The translations under genes and the position numbers were made by a program. This document shows, piece after piece, positions 17,848 through 26,823 of a stretch of 64,000 nucleotides of DNA. Every line of letters begins with the position of its first letter. Position 1 is the stretch's first letter. Origin of the DNA: Tropicimonas sp. IMCC34043. Lineage in GTDB: Bacteria > Pseudomonadota > Alphaproteobacteria > Rhodobacterales > Rhodobacteraceae. The notes under the pieces were generated by a model. It searched no databases, was not told the origin of the DNA, and saw only the letters and a list, made by a program, of their open reading frames with translations. The DNA lies in contig NZ_QMEK01000001.1 in assembly GCF_003390845.1 (NCBI RefSeq), positions 372,001 through 436,000 of the forward strand. Direction: 5' to 3'.

Positions 17848-17992
17848 GACGCTGGGCGGGGATAGCCAAAGCGAGATTCGGGGTCAACAGGAAAATCGGC
17901 GTCGGCCGCGTTGTCCGATGGCGCCCGGGCGCAACCCTGCCCCTTGCCAACGCCCGCGGCTCGGGGCAGGACCGGGGAATGGAGGCCGCAAG

Positions 17993-18781
17993 ATGAAGAA
18001 ACCCGCCTGGGTGATCGAAAAGGAACGTGCCCGCCGCGGAGCCGAGGCCGAGACGCTGTGGCTCTTCGGTATGCATGCCGTGCGCGATGCACTGATGAAC
18101 CCGGGGCGCGAGCGCCTGCGGCTGGTGCTGACCCGCAATGCCGCCGACAGGCTGGGCGAGGCGATAGCGTTTGCCGGCATGGAGCCCGAGATTGCCGATC
18201 CGCGCCGGTTTCCGGCGCCGCTCGACCCCGGCTCGGTCCACCAGGGGGCAGCGGTCGAGGTGCGGCCGCTCGACTGGGGCGGGGTCCGCGCGCTCTGCGA
18301 GCCGGGCGCGGGCTCGCCGCGCGTCGTCCTGCTCGACCGGGTCACCGACCCGCATAATGTCGGCGCGATCCTGCGCTCGGCCGAGGTGTTCGGTGCGCGG
18401 GCGGTGATCGCCCCGGCACGGCATTCGGCACCCGAAACCGGCGCCCTGGCCAAGACCGCCTCGGGCGCGCTGGAACGTCAGCCCTATGTCCGGGTCCGGA
18501 ACCTCGCCGACACGATGCTGGAGCTGCGCGAGATGGGCTATCTTCTGTTCGGGCTCGATGGCGAGGCCGAGACCGGGCTGTCCGAGGCAGCGGCCGAGGT
18601 CGCGGATCTGCCGCTGGGGCTGGTGCTCGGGGCCGAGGGGCCGGGCCTGCGCGACCGCACCCGCACGACCTGCGACCGGCTGGTACGGATCGAGGCCGCG
18701 GGCGCCTTCGGCTCGCTCAATGTCTCGAACGCTGCCGCCCTCGCTCTCTATGCCACCCGGCCGCTGCCGCGGGCGGAGTGA
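17993..18781 (+). CDS. rlmB: 23S rRNA (guanosine-2'-O)-methyltransferase RlmB-like
   Basis: 262-aa SPOUT-class RNA methyltransferase (SpoU/TrmH family). An N-terminal substrate-binding domain (LWLFGMHAVRDAL) is followed by the three SpoU motifs: DPHNVGAILRSAEVFGA, LPLGLVLGAEGPGL and SLNVSNAAALALY. RlmB methylates the ribose of G2251 in 23S rRNA; other TrmH-like targets are possible. GGAGG lies 7 nt before the ATG, so the frame that runs back over tRNA-Tyr is not part of it. Its stop overlaps the start of the small zinc-ribbon gene (TGATG). Confidence 0.9.
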   Translation: MKKPAWVIEKERARRGAEAETLWLFGMHAVRDALMNPGRERLRLVLTRNAADRLGEAIAFAGMEPEIADPRRFPAPLDPGSVHQGAAVEVRPLDWGGVRALCEPGAGSPRVVLLDRVTDPHNVGAILRSAEVFGARAVIAPARHSAPETGALAKTASGALERQPYVRVRNLADTMLELREMGYLLFGLDGEAETGLSEAAAEVADLPLGLVLGAEGPGLRDRTRTTCDRLVRIEAAGAFGSLNVSNAAALALYATRPLPRAE

Positions 18782-19051
18782 TGTTTCGTCCCACCAGGCG
18801 TGTCGCCTGCTGCCGTTGCGGCGCGTGCGCTGCGCTGCGCTGGTGCCGGATGCCGGGCATGAGAGGTTGAACTGTGCCAACTGCGGTGCCCATATCAGTG
18901 GTCTGAAAAGCCCGGGAAAACCAGAAAGCGCGCCGCGCGTGGGCCCGGGGTCCGCAGTGCCGAAAAGGCGAAGGCCGGCGGGCAGCGCGAGAGCCCGGAA
19001 AAGTCGCGGTCCGGCGAATGGCTCGATCAGATCGACGGTCGCCCGGATTGA
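18781..19051 (+). pseudogene. small zinc-ribbon protein, frameshifted at a GCGCT repeat
   Basis: An ATG overlaps the rlmB stop (TGATG). The first frame reads MFRPTRRVACCRCGACAA and then fails at a stop. Another frame downstream gives ALVPDAGHERLNCANCGA and HISGLK, a second CxxCG zinc knuckle. The break coincides with (GCGCT)x3: deleting one 5-nt unit joins both halves into a continuous two-knuckle ribbon. Further on, a third frame ends in SGEWLDQIDGRPD and a stop at 19049-19051, so a second indel may exist. It is either a true pseudogene or sequencing/assembly error at the repeat. Function unknown. Confidence 0.5.
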
Positions 19052-19111
19052 ACGGGACACCCCTTTACGCGCGTCAAACTCACGACCCCATCACAGTTTC
19101 ATTACAAGGTC

Positions 19112-19139
19112 TTGGATGTTGACGCGCACAGCCTACATT
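19112..19139 (+). promoter_or_regulatory. candidate sigma70-type promoter of small RNA
   Basis: TTGGAT (19112-19117), a 16-nt spacer and TACATT (19134-19139) would place a transcription start near 19147, exactly at the base of the first hairpin of the candidate RNA. An alternative -35 TTGACG at 19119-19124 pairs with a poorer -10. Confidence 0.4.
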
Positions 19140-19146
19140 TCTTGCA

Positions 19147-19229
19147 TGAGTTGCGAAATTGGAACACCGCAACTCGCTGCACTGTCCCTCGTTCCATACC
19201 TGGCGCCCGTTTGCACGGGCGCCTTTTTC
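19147..19229 (+). ncRNA. candidate small RNA with two hairpins
   Basis: About 83 nt. Hairpin 1 is GAGTTGCG (19148-19155) paired with CGCAACTC (19168-19175) around a 12-nt loop. A single-stranded linker follows, then the intrinsic terminator. GGAAC in the first loop (19161-19165) is complementary to GTTCC in the linker (19191-19195), allowing a pseudoknot. It ends 17 nt before the start of the CoA-binding protein gene. I do not recognise it as a named RNA family. Alternatives are the 3' end of the rlmB transcript or an attenuating leader of the next gene. Confidence 0.5.
19202..19228 (+). terminator. strong intrinsic terminator
   Basis: GGCGCCCGT-TTGC-ACGGGCGCC, a perfect 9-bp GC-rich stem with a 4-nt loop, followed directly by TTTTT (19224-19228). 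It is the clearest plus-strand rho-independent terminator in the window. Confidence 0.9.
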
Positions 19230-19245
19230 TTGGCAGAACGCTGTC

Positions 19246-19701
19246 ATGACTGAGCTCGACGACATCCTGCGCCAGATATTCCGACGGACACGGGTGATTG
19301 CCTGCGTTGGCGCCTCGGCCAACCACGCCCGGCCGAGCCATTATGTCTCGCAATTCCTGGCGGATCGGGGCTACCGCGTGATCGGGGTCAACCCGGGCCT
19401 CGCCGGGCAGCATCTGTTCGGCGCCCCGGTGGTCGCCAGGCTGTCCGACATTGCCGAGCCGGTCGACATGGTCGACATCTTCCGTCGCGCCGGGGATGTC
19501 CTTCCCGTGGTTGTCGAGGCACTCGATGCCATCCCCGGCCTTTCCACGGTCTGGATGCAGCTTGGCATCCGCAATGCCGAAGCCGCCGCGACAGCGAGGT
19601 CCCGTGGCATTACCGTGATCGAGGACCGATGCCCCCGGATCGATTTTCCGCGCCTCTTCGGCAGTGCCACGCGCGCGCAGATCGACGCCGCTCAGTCCTG
19701 A
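19246..19701 (+). CDS. CoA-binding domain protein (YccU family)
   Basis: 151-aa Rossmann-fold protein of the CoA_binding type: [48 protein letters not shown] and [10 protein letters not shown]. Family members bind CoA or a nucleotide and have no settled function. The ATG lies just after the terminator at 19202-19228, so it is either expressed from read-through or from a promoter inside the candidate RNA. Its stop overlaps hisE convergently by 10 bp. Confidence 0.88.
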   Translation: MTELDDILRQIFRRTRVIACVGASANHARPSHYVSQFLADRGYRVIGVNPGLAGQHLFGAPVVARLSDIAEPVDMVDIFRRAGDVLPVVVEALDAIPGLSTVWMQLGIRNAEAAATARSRGITVIEDRCPRIDFPRLFGSATRAQIDAAQS

Positions 19702-20006
19702 CGCGCTGCCTTTTCGGCAATGCCCGAGACGCCCTCGCGCCGCGCCAGTTCGGCCTCGATCTCTGCCAGCGTCACGTCGCGGGCCGCACACATGACCAGC
19801 AGGTGATAGAGCGTGTCCGCAGCCTCCGAAATCAGGCGTTCGCGGTCGCCCTTCACCGCCTCGATGATCGCCTCGACCGCTTCCTCGCCAAACTTCTCGG
19901 CGCATTTCTCGGGGCCGCGTGCCAGCAGGTTCGCGGTCCAGGAGCTTTCGGGATCCGCTCCCACGCGGGCCTCGATTACCCGGGCCAGACGCTCGATCGC
20001 ATTCAT
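19692..20006 (-). CDS. hisE: phosphoribosyl-ATP diphosphatase HisE
   Basis: 104-aa all-alpha NTP pyrophosphohydrolase for the second step of histidine synthesis. Helix marks are [18 protein letters not shown] (metal-binding EE..E pattern) and [14 protein letters not shown]. Normal length for a stand-alone HisE. Last of five his genes in the order hisB-hisH-hisA-hisF-hisE, separated from hisF by a structured repeat. Confidence 0.95.
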   Translation of the reverse strand: MNAIERLARVIEARVGADPESSWTANLLARGPEKCAEKFGEEAVEAIIEAVKGDRERLISEAADTLYHLLVMCAARDVTLAEIEAELARREGVSGIAEKAARQD

Positions 20007-20013
20007 CGCTCAG

Positions 20014-20075
20014 CCTCTTCTTCTGTTCATAAATATCCCGGGGGGTGCGGGGGGCTGGCCCCCCGCGGCGCCGCA
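20014..20075 (-). repeat. dispersed intergenic repeat, copy 1
   Basis: Minus strand reads a GC palindrome (GGGGGGCCAGCCCCCC) followed by CCCGGGATATTTATGAACAG and AAGAAGAGG. It shares the core CGGGATATTT..GAACAGAAGAAG with copies at 20917-20990 and 21830-21882, and a looser version at 41432-41470. It lies between hisF and hisE. Confidence 0.7.
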
Positions 20076-20077
20076 GA

Positions 20078-20839
20078 TCAGTTCAGCCGAACCGGGATCC
20101 CCGCTGCCGCCATGTGGTCCTTCGCCTCGCGGATGGTGAAGTCGCCGAAATGGAAGATCGACGCGGCAAGAACGGCACTCGCCCCGCCCAACGTTACGCC
20201 CTCGACCAGATGGTCGAGCGTGCCGACCCCGCCCGAGGCGATGACCGGGACATGCACCGCATCGCTGATCGCGCGGGTCAGCGGAATGTTGAAGCCCGCC
20301 CGCGTGCCGTCGCGGTCCATCGAGGTCAAGAGGATCTCGCCCGCGCCCTTGGCGACCACGGTTCTTGCGAATTCCACCGCGTCGATCCCGGTCGGGCGGC
20401 GTCCGCCGTGGGTGAAGATCTCCCACTTCCCCGGGGCCACCGTCTTGGCATCGATGGCGACCACGATGCATTGGCTGCCAAAGCGTTCGGCGGCGCGTGC
20501 CACGACGTCGGGGTCGGCCACGGCAGCGGAGTTGAAGCTGACCTTGTCGGCGCCCGCAAGCAGCAGGGCGCGCACGTCCTCGGGGGTGCGTACGCCGCCG
20601 CCGATCGTCAAGGGCATGAAGCACTGCTCGGCCGTGCGGGTGGCAAGGTCGTACATCGTGCCCCGGTTCTCGTGGGTGGCGTTGATGTCGAGGAAACACA
20701 GCTCGTCGGCGCCCGCGGCGTCATAGGCCTTGGCGGCCTCGACCGGGTCGCCGGCGTCGATCAGGTCGACGAAGTTCACACCCTTGACGACGCGGCCGTC
20801 CTTCACGTCGAGGCAGGGGATGATGCGGGTCTTGAGCAT
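20078..20839 (-). CDS. hisF: imidazole glycerol phosphate synthase cyclase subunit HisF
   Basis: 253-aa TIM barrel that takes ammonia from HisH and converts PRFAR to IGP and AICAR. The start [20 protein letters not shown] is the standard HisF N-terminus with catalytic Asp in CLDVKDG; the second catalytic Asp is in [13 protein letters not shown] lies 6 nt upstream; an upstream extension in the repeat region is rejected. Confidence 0.98.
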   Translation of the reverse strand: MLKTRIIPCLDVKDGRVVKGVNFVDLIDAGDPVEAAKAYDAAGADELCFLDINATHENRGTMYDLATRTAEQCFMPLTIGGGVRTPEDVRALLLAGADKVSFNSAAVADPDVVARAAERFGSQCIVVAIDAKTVAPGKWEIFTHGGRRPTGIDAVEFARTVVAKGAGEILLTSMDRDGTRAGFNIPLTRAISDAVHVPVIASGGVGTLDHLVEGVTLGGASAVLAASIFHFGDFTIREAKDHMAAAGIPVRLN

Positions 20840-20916
20840 GGCGGAATCCTCGGATTGCAGCGCCGTTCTAGTGCAAGTCTCGCGGCGGGGAAACCGCTGT
20901 GTGGTTTGATCCCGGG

Positions 20917-20990
20917 GGAACATGGGGGCGCTGCCCCCGTCGCGGCAAGCCGCGACTCCCCCGGGATATTTTCGAACAGAAGAAGCACCG
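20917..20990 (+). repeat. dispersed intergenic repeat, copy 2
   Basis: Plus strand: GGGGGAACATGGGGGCGCTG then CCCCCG, a CGCGGCAAGCCGCG hairpin, CCCCCGGGATATTTTCGAAC and AGAAGAAGC. It has the same arrangement as copy 1 (GC palindrome, then CCCGGGATATTT, then GAACAGAAGAAG) but the opposite orientation. It lies between hisA and hisF. Confidence 0.7.
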
Positions 20991-21024
20991 GCGGCGATGT
21001 GGCGTGGCCCTGGCCGGGCTTGCG

Positions 21025-21744
21025 TCAGGTCTTGAGCACCGCCAGCGCCTCGGCAAGGTCCAGTGCGCCGTCATAGAGCGCGCGGCCCGAGATCGCGCCC
21101 GCGATGCCGCCGACGTCGCGCAGCGCGGTCAGATCGGCAAGCGAGGAGACCCCGCCAGAGGCAATGACCGGCACCAGTGTCGCCCGCGCCAGCGCCGCGG
21201 TCGCGGCGACGTTCGGTCCCTGCATGGCGCCGTCGCGGTCGATGTCGGTGTAGATTATGGCGGCGATCCCGGCGTCCTCGAGCTGGCGGGCGAGGTCGGT
21301 CACCGAGATGTCGGTGGTTTCGGCCCAGCCGCGGGTCGCGACCATGCCATCCCGGGCGTCGAGCCCGACGGCGACGCGGCCGGGAAATTCGTAGGCGGCC
21401 TTGCGCACCAGATCCGGGTCTTCGACCGCAACGGTACCAAGGATCACCCTTGCCACGCCCTTGGTCAGCCACATCTCGATGGTCTCGAGGCTGCGGATGC
21501 CGCCGCCGAGCTGCACTGGGACCTCGACGGCGGCAAGGATCGCCTCGACCGCGGCGCCGTTCACCGGTCGGCCGGCGAAGGCGCCGTTCAGATCGACGAG
21601 GTGCAGCCACTGGCAGCCCGCGTCGGCAAAGCGGCGCGCCTGGGCTGCCGGGTCGTCGCCGAACACCGTGGCCTTGTCCATGTCGCCCTTCAGCAGGCGC
21701 ACGCAGTGACCGTCCTTGAGGTCGATCGCGGGGTAGAGGATCAT
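21025..21744 (-). CDS. hisA: ProFAR isomerase HisA
   Basis: 239-aa TIM-barrel isomerase of the fourth histidine step. N-terminus [17 protein letters not shown] with catalytic Asp, VQLGGGIRS, and the second half with the general acid Asp in [17 protein letters not shown] lies upstream of the chosen ATG. Flanked by intergenic repeats on both sides. Confidence 0.97.
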   Translation of the reverse strand: MILYPAIDLKDGHCVRLLKGDMDKATVFGDDPAAQARRFADAGCQWLHLVDLNGAFAGRPVNGAAVEAILAAVEVPVQLGGGIRSLETIEMWLTKGVARVILGTVAVEDPDLVRKAAYEFPGRVAVGLDARDGMVATRGWAETTDISVTDLARQLEDAGIAAIIYTDIDRDGAMQGPNVAATAALARATLVPVIASGGVSSLADLTALRDVGGIAGAISGRALYDGALDLAEALAVLKT

Positions 21745-21829
21745 TCTCGGGGCCCTCCCGGATTTCTTGTCTGCGGCGGTCTCTGCCACGCCAGAGCGGC
21801 GAATGCAAAGCAATCGGAGCGTGGGAGAG

Positions 21830-21882
21830 GGTGCCGGGGGCGGGAGCCTCCGGCGGGGATATCTGGAAACAGAAGAAGCTGC
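21830..21882 (+). repeat. dispersed intergenic repeat, copy 3
   Basis: Plus strand GTGCCGGGGGCGGGAGCCTC then CGGCGGGGATATCTGGAAAC and AGAAGAAGC. It lies between hisH and hisA. Shares the ATAT(T/C)T..AACAGAAGAAGC core with copies 1 and 2, and the GGGAGCCTCCGGCGG block with copy 4. Confidence 0.65.
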
Positions 21883-21915
21883 GGGCCGCGAGATTGTCTT
21901 GCGGCGTGCCGAATT

Positions 21916-22557
21916 CTAGGGGGCCCAGGCGAGGAAGTTGGCGATCAGCTTCAGCCCGGCGCGTTGGCTTTTTTCCGGGTGGAACTGGGTGCCGACCATG
22001 TTGTCGCGGCCGATGATCGCCGTCACCTCGCCGCCATAATCGGCAAAGGCGAGGCGATGGGCCGGGTCTTTGACCCTGACCTGGTAGGAATGGACGAAAT
22101 AGGCGTGATCGCCGGTTTCGAGCCCGTCGAGAACCGGGTGGGCCGTGGTCAGCACCAGATCGTTCCAGCCCATGTGCGGCACCTTGAGCGTGGGCTCGGA
22201 CGGCTCTATCGGCACCACCTCGCCACCGATCCAGTCGAAGCCGTCGGTGTCGCGGTATTCGCGACCGAGCGTCGCCATCATCTGCATGCCGATGCAGATC
22301 CCGAGAAAGGGGTTTCCCTTGACGCGCACGACCTCTTCGATTGCCTCGTAAAGGCCCGAATGCCCGGCAAGGGCGGCCTTGCAGGCCGGGAAGGCGCCGT
22401 CGCCCGGCAGCACGATGCGGTCGGCGCGCAGCACGTCTTCGGGCCGCGAGGTGACGATCACCTCGCCGGCGCCAATTTCGCGCGCGACCCGTTGGAACGC
22501 CTTTTCGGCCGAGTGCAGGTTGCCGCTTTCATAGTCGACAAGGACCGTCAGCGGCAT
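21916..22557 (-). CDS. hisH: imidazole glycerol phosphate synthase glutaminase subunit HisH
   Basis: 213-aa class I glutamine amidotransferase. Nucleophile Cys in FLGICIGMQ, His and Glu in TQFHPEKSQ, oxyanion region LPGDGAFP. It releases ammonia for HisF. It starts 1 nt after the hisB stop; the open frame extends backward through hisB, but MPLTVLVDYESGN is the true N-terminus. Confidence 0.97.
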   Translation of the reverse strand: MPLTVLVDYESGNLHSAEKAFQRVAREIGAGEVIVTSRPEDVLRADRIVLPGDGAFPACKAALAGHSGLYEAIEEVVRVKGNPFLGICIGMQMMATLGREYRDTDGFDWIGGEVVPIEPSEPTLKVPHMGWNDLVLTTAHPVLDGLETGDHAYFVHSYQVRVKDPAHRLAFADYGGEVTAIIGRDNMVGTQFHPEKSQRAGLKLIANFLAWAP

Positions 22558-22558
22558 G

Positions 22559-23146
22559 TCACAGCGCCCCCTTGGTCGAGGGGATGGCGTCCGACTTGCG
22601 CGGGTCGGGCTCGACCGCCTCGCGCAGGGCGCGGGCCACGGCCTTGAACGCCGCCTCGGCGATATGGTGGCTGTTGATCCCGCGCAGCGCGTCGACATGC
22701 AGCGTGATGCCGCCGTGGGTCGAGAGCGCCTGGAAGAATTCGCGCACCAGTTCGGTGTCGAAGCTTCCGATCTTCTGGGTCGGGAATTCCACGTCCCACG
22801 CCAGCCAGGGCCGGGCGGACAGATCGAGGGCTGCGCGCACCAGCGTGTCGTCCATCGGCAGCAGGCAGGCGCCATAGCGGCGGATGCCGCGCTTGTCGGC
22901 GAGCGCGCGCATTAGCGCCTGGCCAAGCGCGATGCCGGTGTCCTCGACCGTGTGGTGATCGTCGATGTGCAGATCGCCCTCGGCGCGGACGGTCATGTCG
23001 ATCAGCGAATGGCGCGCCAGTTGTTCCAGCATGTGGTCGAAAAATCCGACGCCGGTATGGCAATCGTAGTTGCCCGATCCGTCGAGGTCGATCTCGACGG
23101 CGATCCTGGTCTCGGTGGTGGACCGTTCGATCTGTGCCTTGCGCAT
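22559..23146 (-). CDS. hisB: imidazoleglycerol-phosphate dehydratase HisB
   Basis: 195-aa monofunctional dehydratase (no phosphatase domain) with the Mn-binding repeats [26 protein letters not shown] and the second set [12 protein letters not shown]. First gene of the his run. GGAGG lies 5 nt before the ATG at 23146. Confidence 0.97.
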   Translation of the reverse strand: MRKAQIERSTTETRIAVEIDLDGSGNYDCHTGVGFFDHMLEQLARHSLIDMTVRAEGDLHIDDHHTVEDTGIALGQALMRALADKRGIRRYGACLLPMDDTLVRAALDLSARPWLAWDVEFPTQKIGSFDTELVREFFQALSTHGGITLHVDALRGINSHHIAEAAFKAVARALREAVEPDPRKSDAIPSTKGAL

Positions 23147-23266
23147 TGGGGCCTCCGCTGGCTGACCTGCGCTCCATAGCGCCGGCCGCGGCCGGTTCCA
23201 AGGCCCGAGGCGCGCGGGACAGGATGTCCGCGACCGCCACGACACTTATCGAAGGGAAATTCTCTC

Positions 23267-23341
23267 TGGAGCGGGCGAGGCGATTCGAACGCCCGACCCT
23301 TACCTTGGCAAGGTAATGCTCTACCCCTGAGCTACGCCCGC
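23267..23341 (-). tRNA. tRNA-Gly (GCC), copy A
   Basis: Acceptor GCGGGCG/CGCCCGC, D arm GCTC..GAGC, anticodon loop TTGCCAA (GCC), T arm GGGCG-TTCGAAT-CGCCT, discriminator T and encoded CCA (23267-23269). Identical to copy B 80 bp upstream on the same strand. Confidence 0.96.
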
Positions 23342-23421
23342 ATCAGAGAGTTTGCGGCAGGAACGGCCCACCGCGACCGGGCGTCAAACGGCACCATCCT
23401 GTGCCGCTGTCTGCCACTCTA

Positions 23422-23496
23422 TGGAGCGGGCGAGGCGATTCGAACGCCCGACCCTTACCTTGGCAAGGTAATGCTCTACCCCTGAGCTACGCCCGC
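23422..23496 (-). tRNA. tRNA-Gly (GCC), copy B
   Basis: Same 75-nt sequence as copy A including encoded CCA. The two are probably co-transcribed leftward; the 80-bp spacer is not conserved with the flanks. Confidence 0.96.
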
Positions 23497-23914
23497 ATCC
23501 TAGAGTGGGCGAGGATGTAGCGGCCCCGTCCGCGCTCTTCAAGTGGAAAATGCGCCGAGGCCGCGGATTTCCGGCGTGCCCTCTGCGTGGGTCCCGGCGC
23601 CTCTGCCGTGCCTTGTGCAGGGATCGCGCAACGCCGGTGTCGGCCACCGGCGGGGGGCGTGCATGGCGGTGCATGGTTTCGGGGTGTGGGCGGCTGAGGC
23701 GGCAAGGATCTGGCCGGATTGCGCCGCCAAGGGCCGGGACACAATACGATTCCCCACGCGATTCGGGACTGCCCGGTCAGGGTAGGGGGGCCGTGCGGAT
23801 GAATGGCAGCAGGTAATCGCCGGATCGGAACAAGGCGGGACCCGGCGCGCGACCCGGAGTCTGACCCGAAACGCCATCCGAAGTCCCGGAAATGGCGTTG
23901 CCTTGATGTGCGTT
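23497..23914. other. 418-bp intergenic region between tRNA genes
   Basis: No credible gene is visible: the open frames on both strands lack ribosome-binding sites and recognisable motifs. It should contain the promoter of the tRNA-Gly pair at its left end. I see no repeat or mobile element in it. Confidence 0.5.
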
Positions 23915-23991
23915 TGGCGACCCCGGAAGGAATCGAACCCTCAACCTGGCGATTAGAAGTCGCCCGCTCTATCCAATTGAGCTACGGGGCC
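23915..23991 (-). tRNA. tRNA-Arg (TCT)
   Basis: Acceptor GGCCCCG/CGGGGTC (one G-T pair), D arm GCTC..GAGC, anticodon stem GGCGA/TCGCC with loop CTTCTAA (anticodon TCT), T arm AGGG-TTCGATTCC type, discriminator G and encoded CCA at 23915-23917. 77 nt. Confidence 0.95.
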
Positions 23992-24086
23992 GCTGACGCA
24001 CGGGTTGCCCCGGGCAGCAGTCATGTCCCATGCCCGAAACCGGCGCCGGAAATCAAGTGGCTTCTCCGGCGCAGGATGGGCAAGGA

Positions 24087-24398
24087 TCAGTGGGTCCAGG
24101 GGGTTCTGCGGTCGGTGGCGAAGTTTTCGCCATACCCGCGGGGCCGGATGTTCGGCTTGCGGGTCTTCGGCTGCAGCGTGACAAAGTCGATCCCGTTCTC
24201 GCGGGCGTAGTCCTCTGCCTCCTGGCGGGTATGGAACCGCAGCTTCACCTGGCGGTCGGTGTCGGCACTGCCGATCCAGCCCATCAAGGGGTCGAGTTGC
24301 TGGGCTTCGGTGGGAACCATCTCCAGCACCCAGTGATGGGTCTTGCCCATGCCCGACTGCATGGCGTTCCGGGCTGGCTGATAGATTCGCGCGCGCAT
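24087..24398 (-). CDS. NDUFS4-like complex I accessory subunit
   Basis: 103-aa protein of the ETC complex I subunit family (NDUFS4/18-kDa type), an accessory subunit of alphaproteobacterial NADH dehydrogenase. Characteristic features are [16 protein letters not shown], the MGWIGSADT segment and [16 protein letters not shown], then the conserved tail with [16 protein letters not shown]. The ATG at 24398 is preceded by GGAGAG. Separate from the nuo genes here, as is usual. Confidence 0.92.
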   Translation of the reverse strand: MRARIYQPARNAMQSGMGKTHHWVLEMVPTEAQQLDPLMGWIGSADTDRQVKLRFHTRQEAEDYARENGIDFVTLQPKTRKPNIRPRGYGENFATDRRTPWTH

Positions 24399-24523
24399 CG
24401 GCCTTGTCTCTCCTTCGCTGTGCGCAGACATATCACCATGGCGAGCGTCGGTCGCAAGGGGCCAATCTGTCTCGGTCCCGGTGAAAGCGGGCCTTTGTGA
24501 CGCCGCCGCCGTTCGGCGGCCGG

Positions 24524-24552
24524 TTGACATGGAACAAAACAGGATCACATTG
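24524..24552 (+). promoter_or_regulatory. uvrB promoter with LexA-like box
   Basis: TTGACA (24524-24529), 17-nt spacer, ACATTG (24547-24552). Between them GAAC (24532-24535)-N7-GATC (24543-24546) is one mismatch from GAAC-N7-GAAC, the reverse orientation of the alphaproteobacterial direct-repeat LexA operator GTTC-N7-GTTC. The position inside the promoter fits SOS repression of uvrB. A GCCGCC-GTTC-GGCGGC hairpin precedes it. Confidence 0.55.
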
Positions 24553-24579
24553 AGCATGCAGCCAGACGAGTCCTCCCCC

Positions 24580-26781
<2,202 letters not shown>

Positions 26782-26823
26782 CGCGGGGCCAACGGGCCGC
26801 TGCGGTGGCGGCAGCGCGGTCCC

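Noticed and set aside
17606-17990. Open frames running across tRNA-Tyr and into rlmB
   Set aside because: They translate tRNA sequence (DPGIEPG-like); rlmB has its own GGAGG and ATG at 17993.
23497-23914. Short open frames between the tRNA genes
   Set aside because: No ribosome-binding site, no motif and no stop-start coupling.
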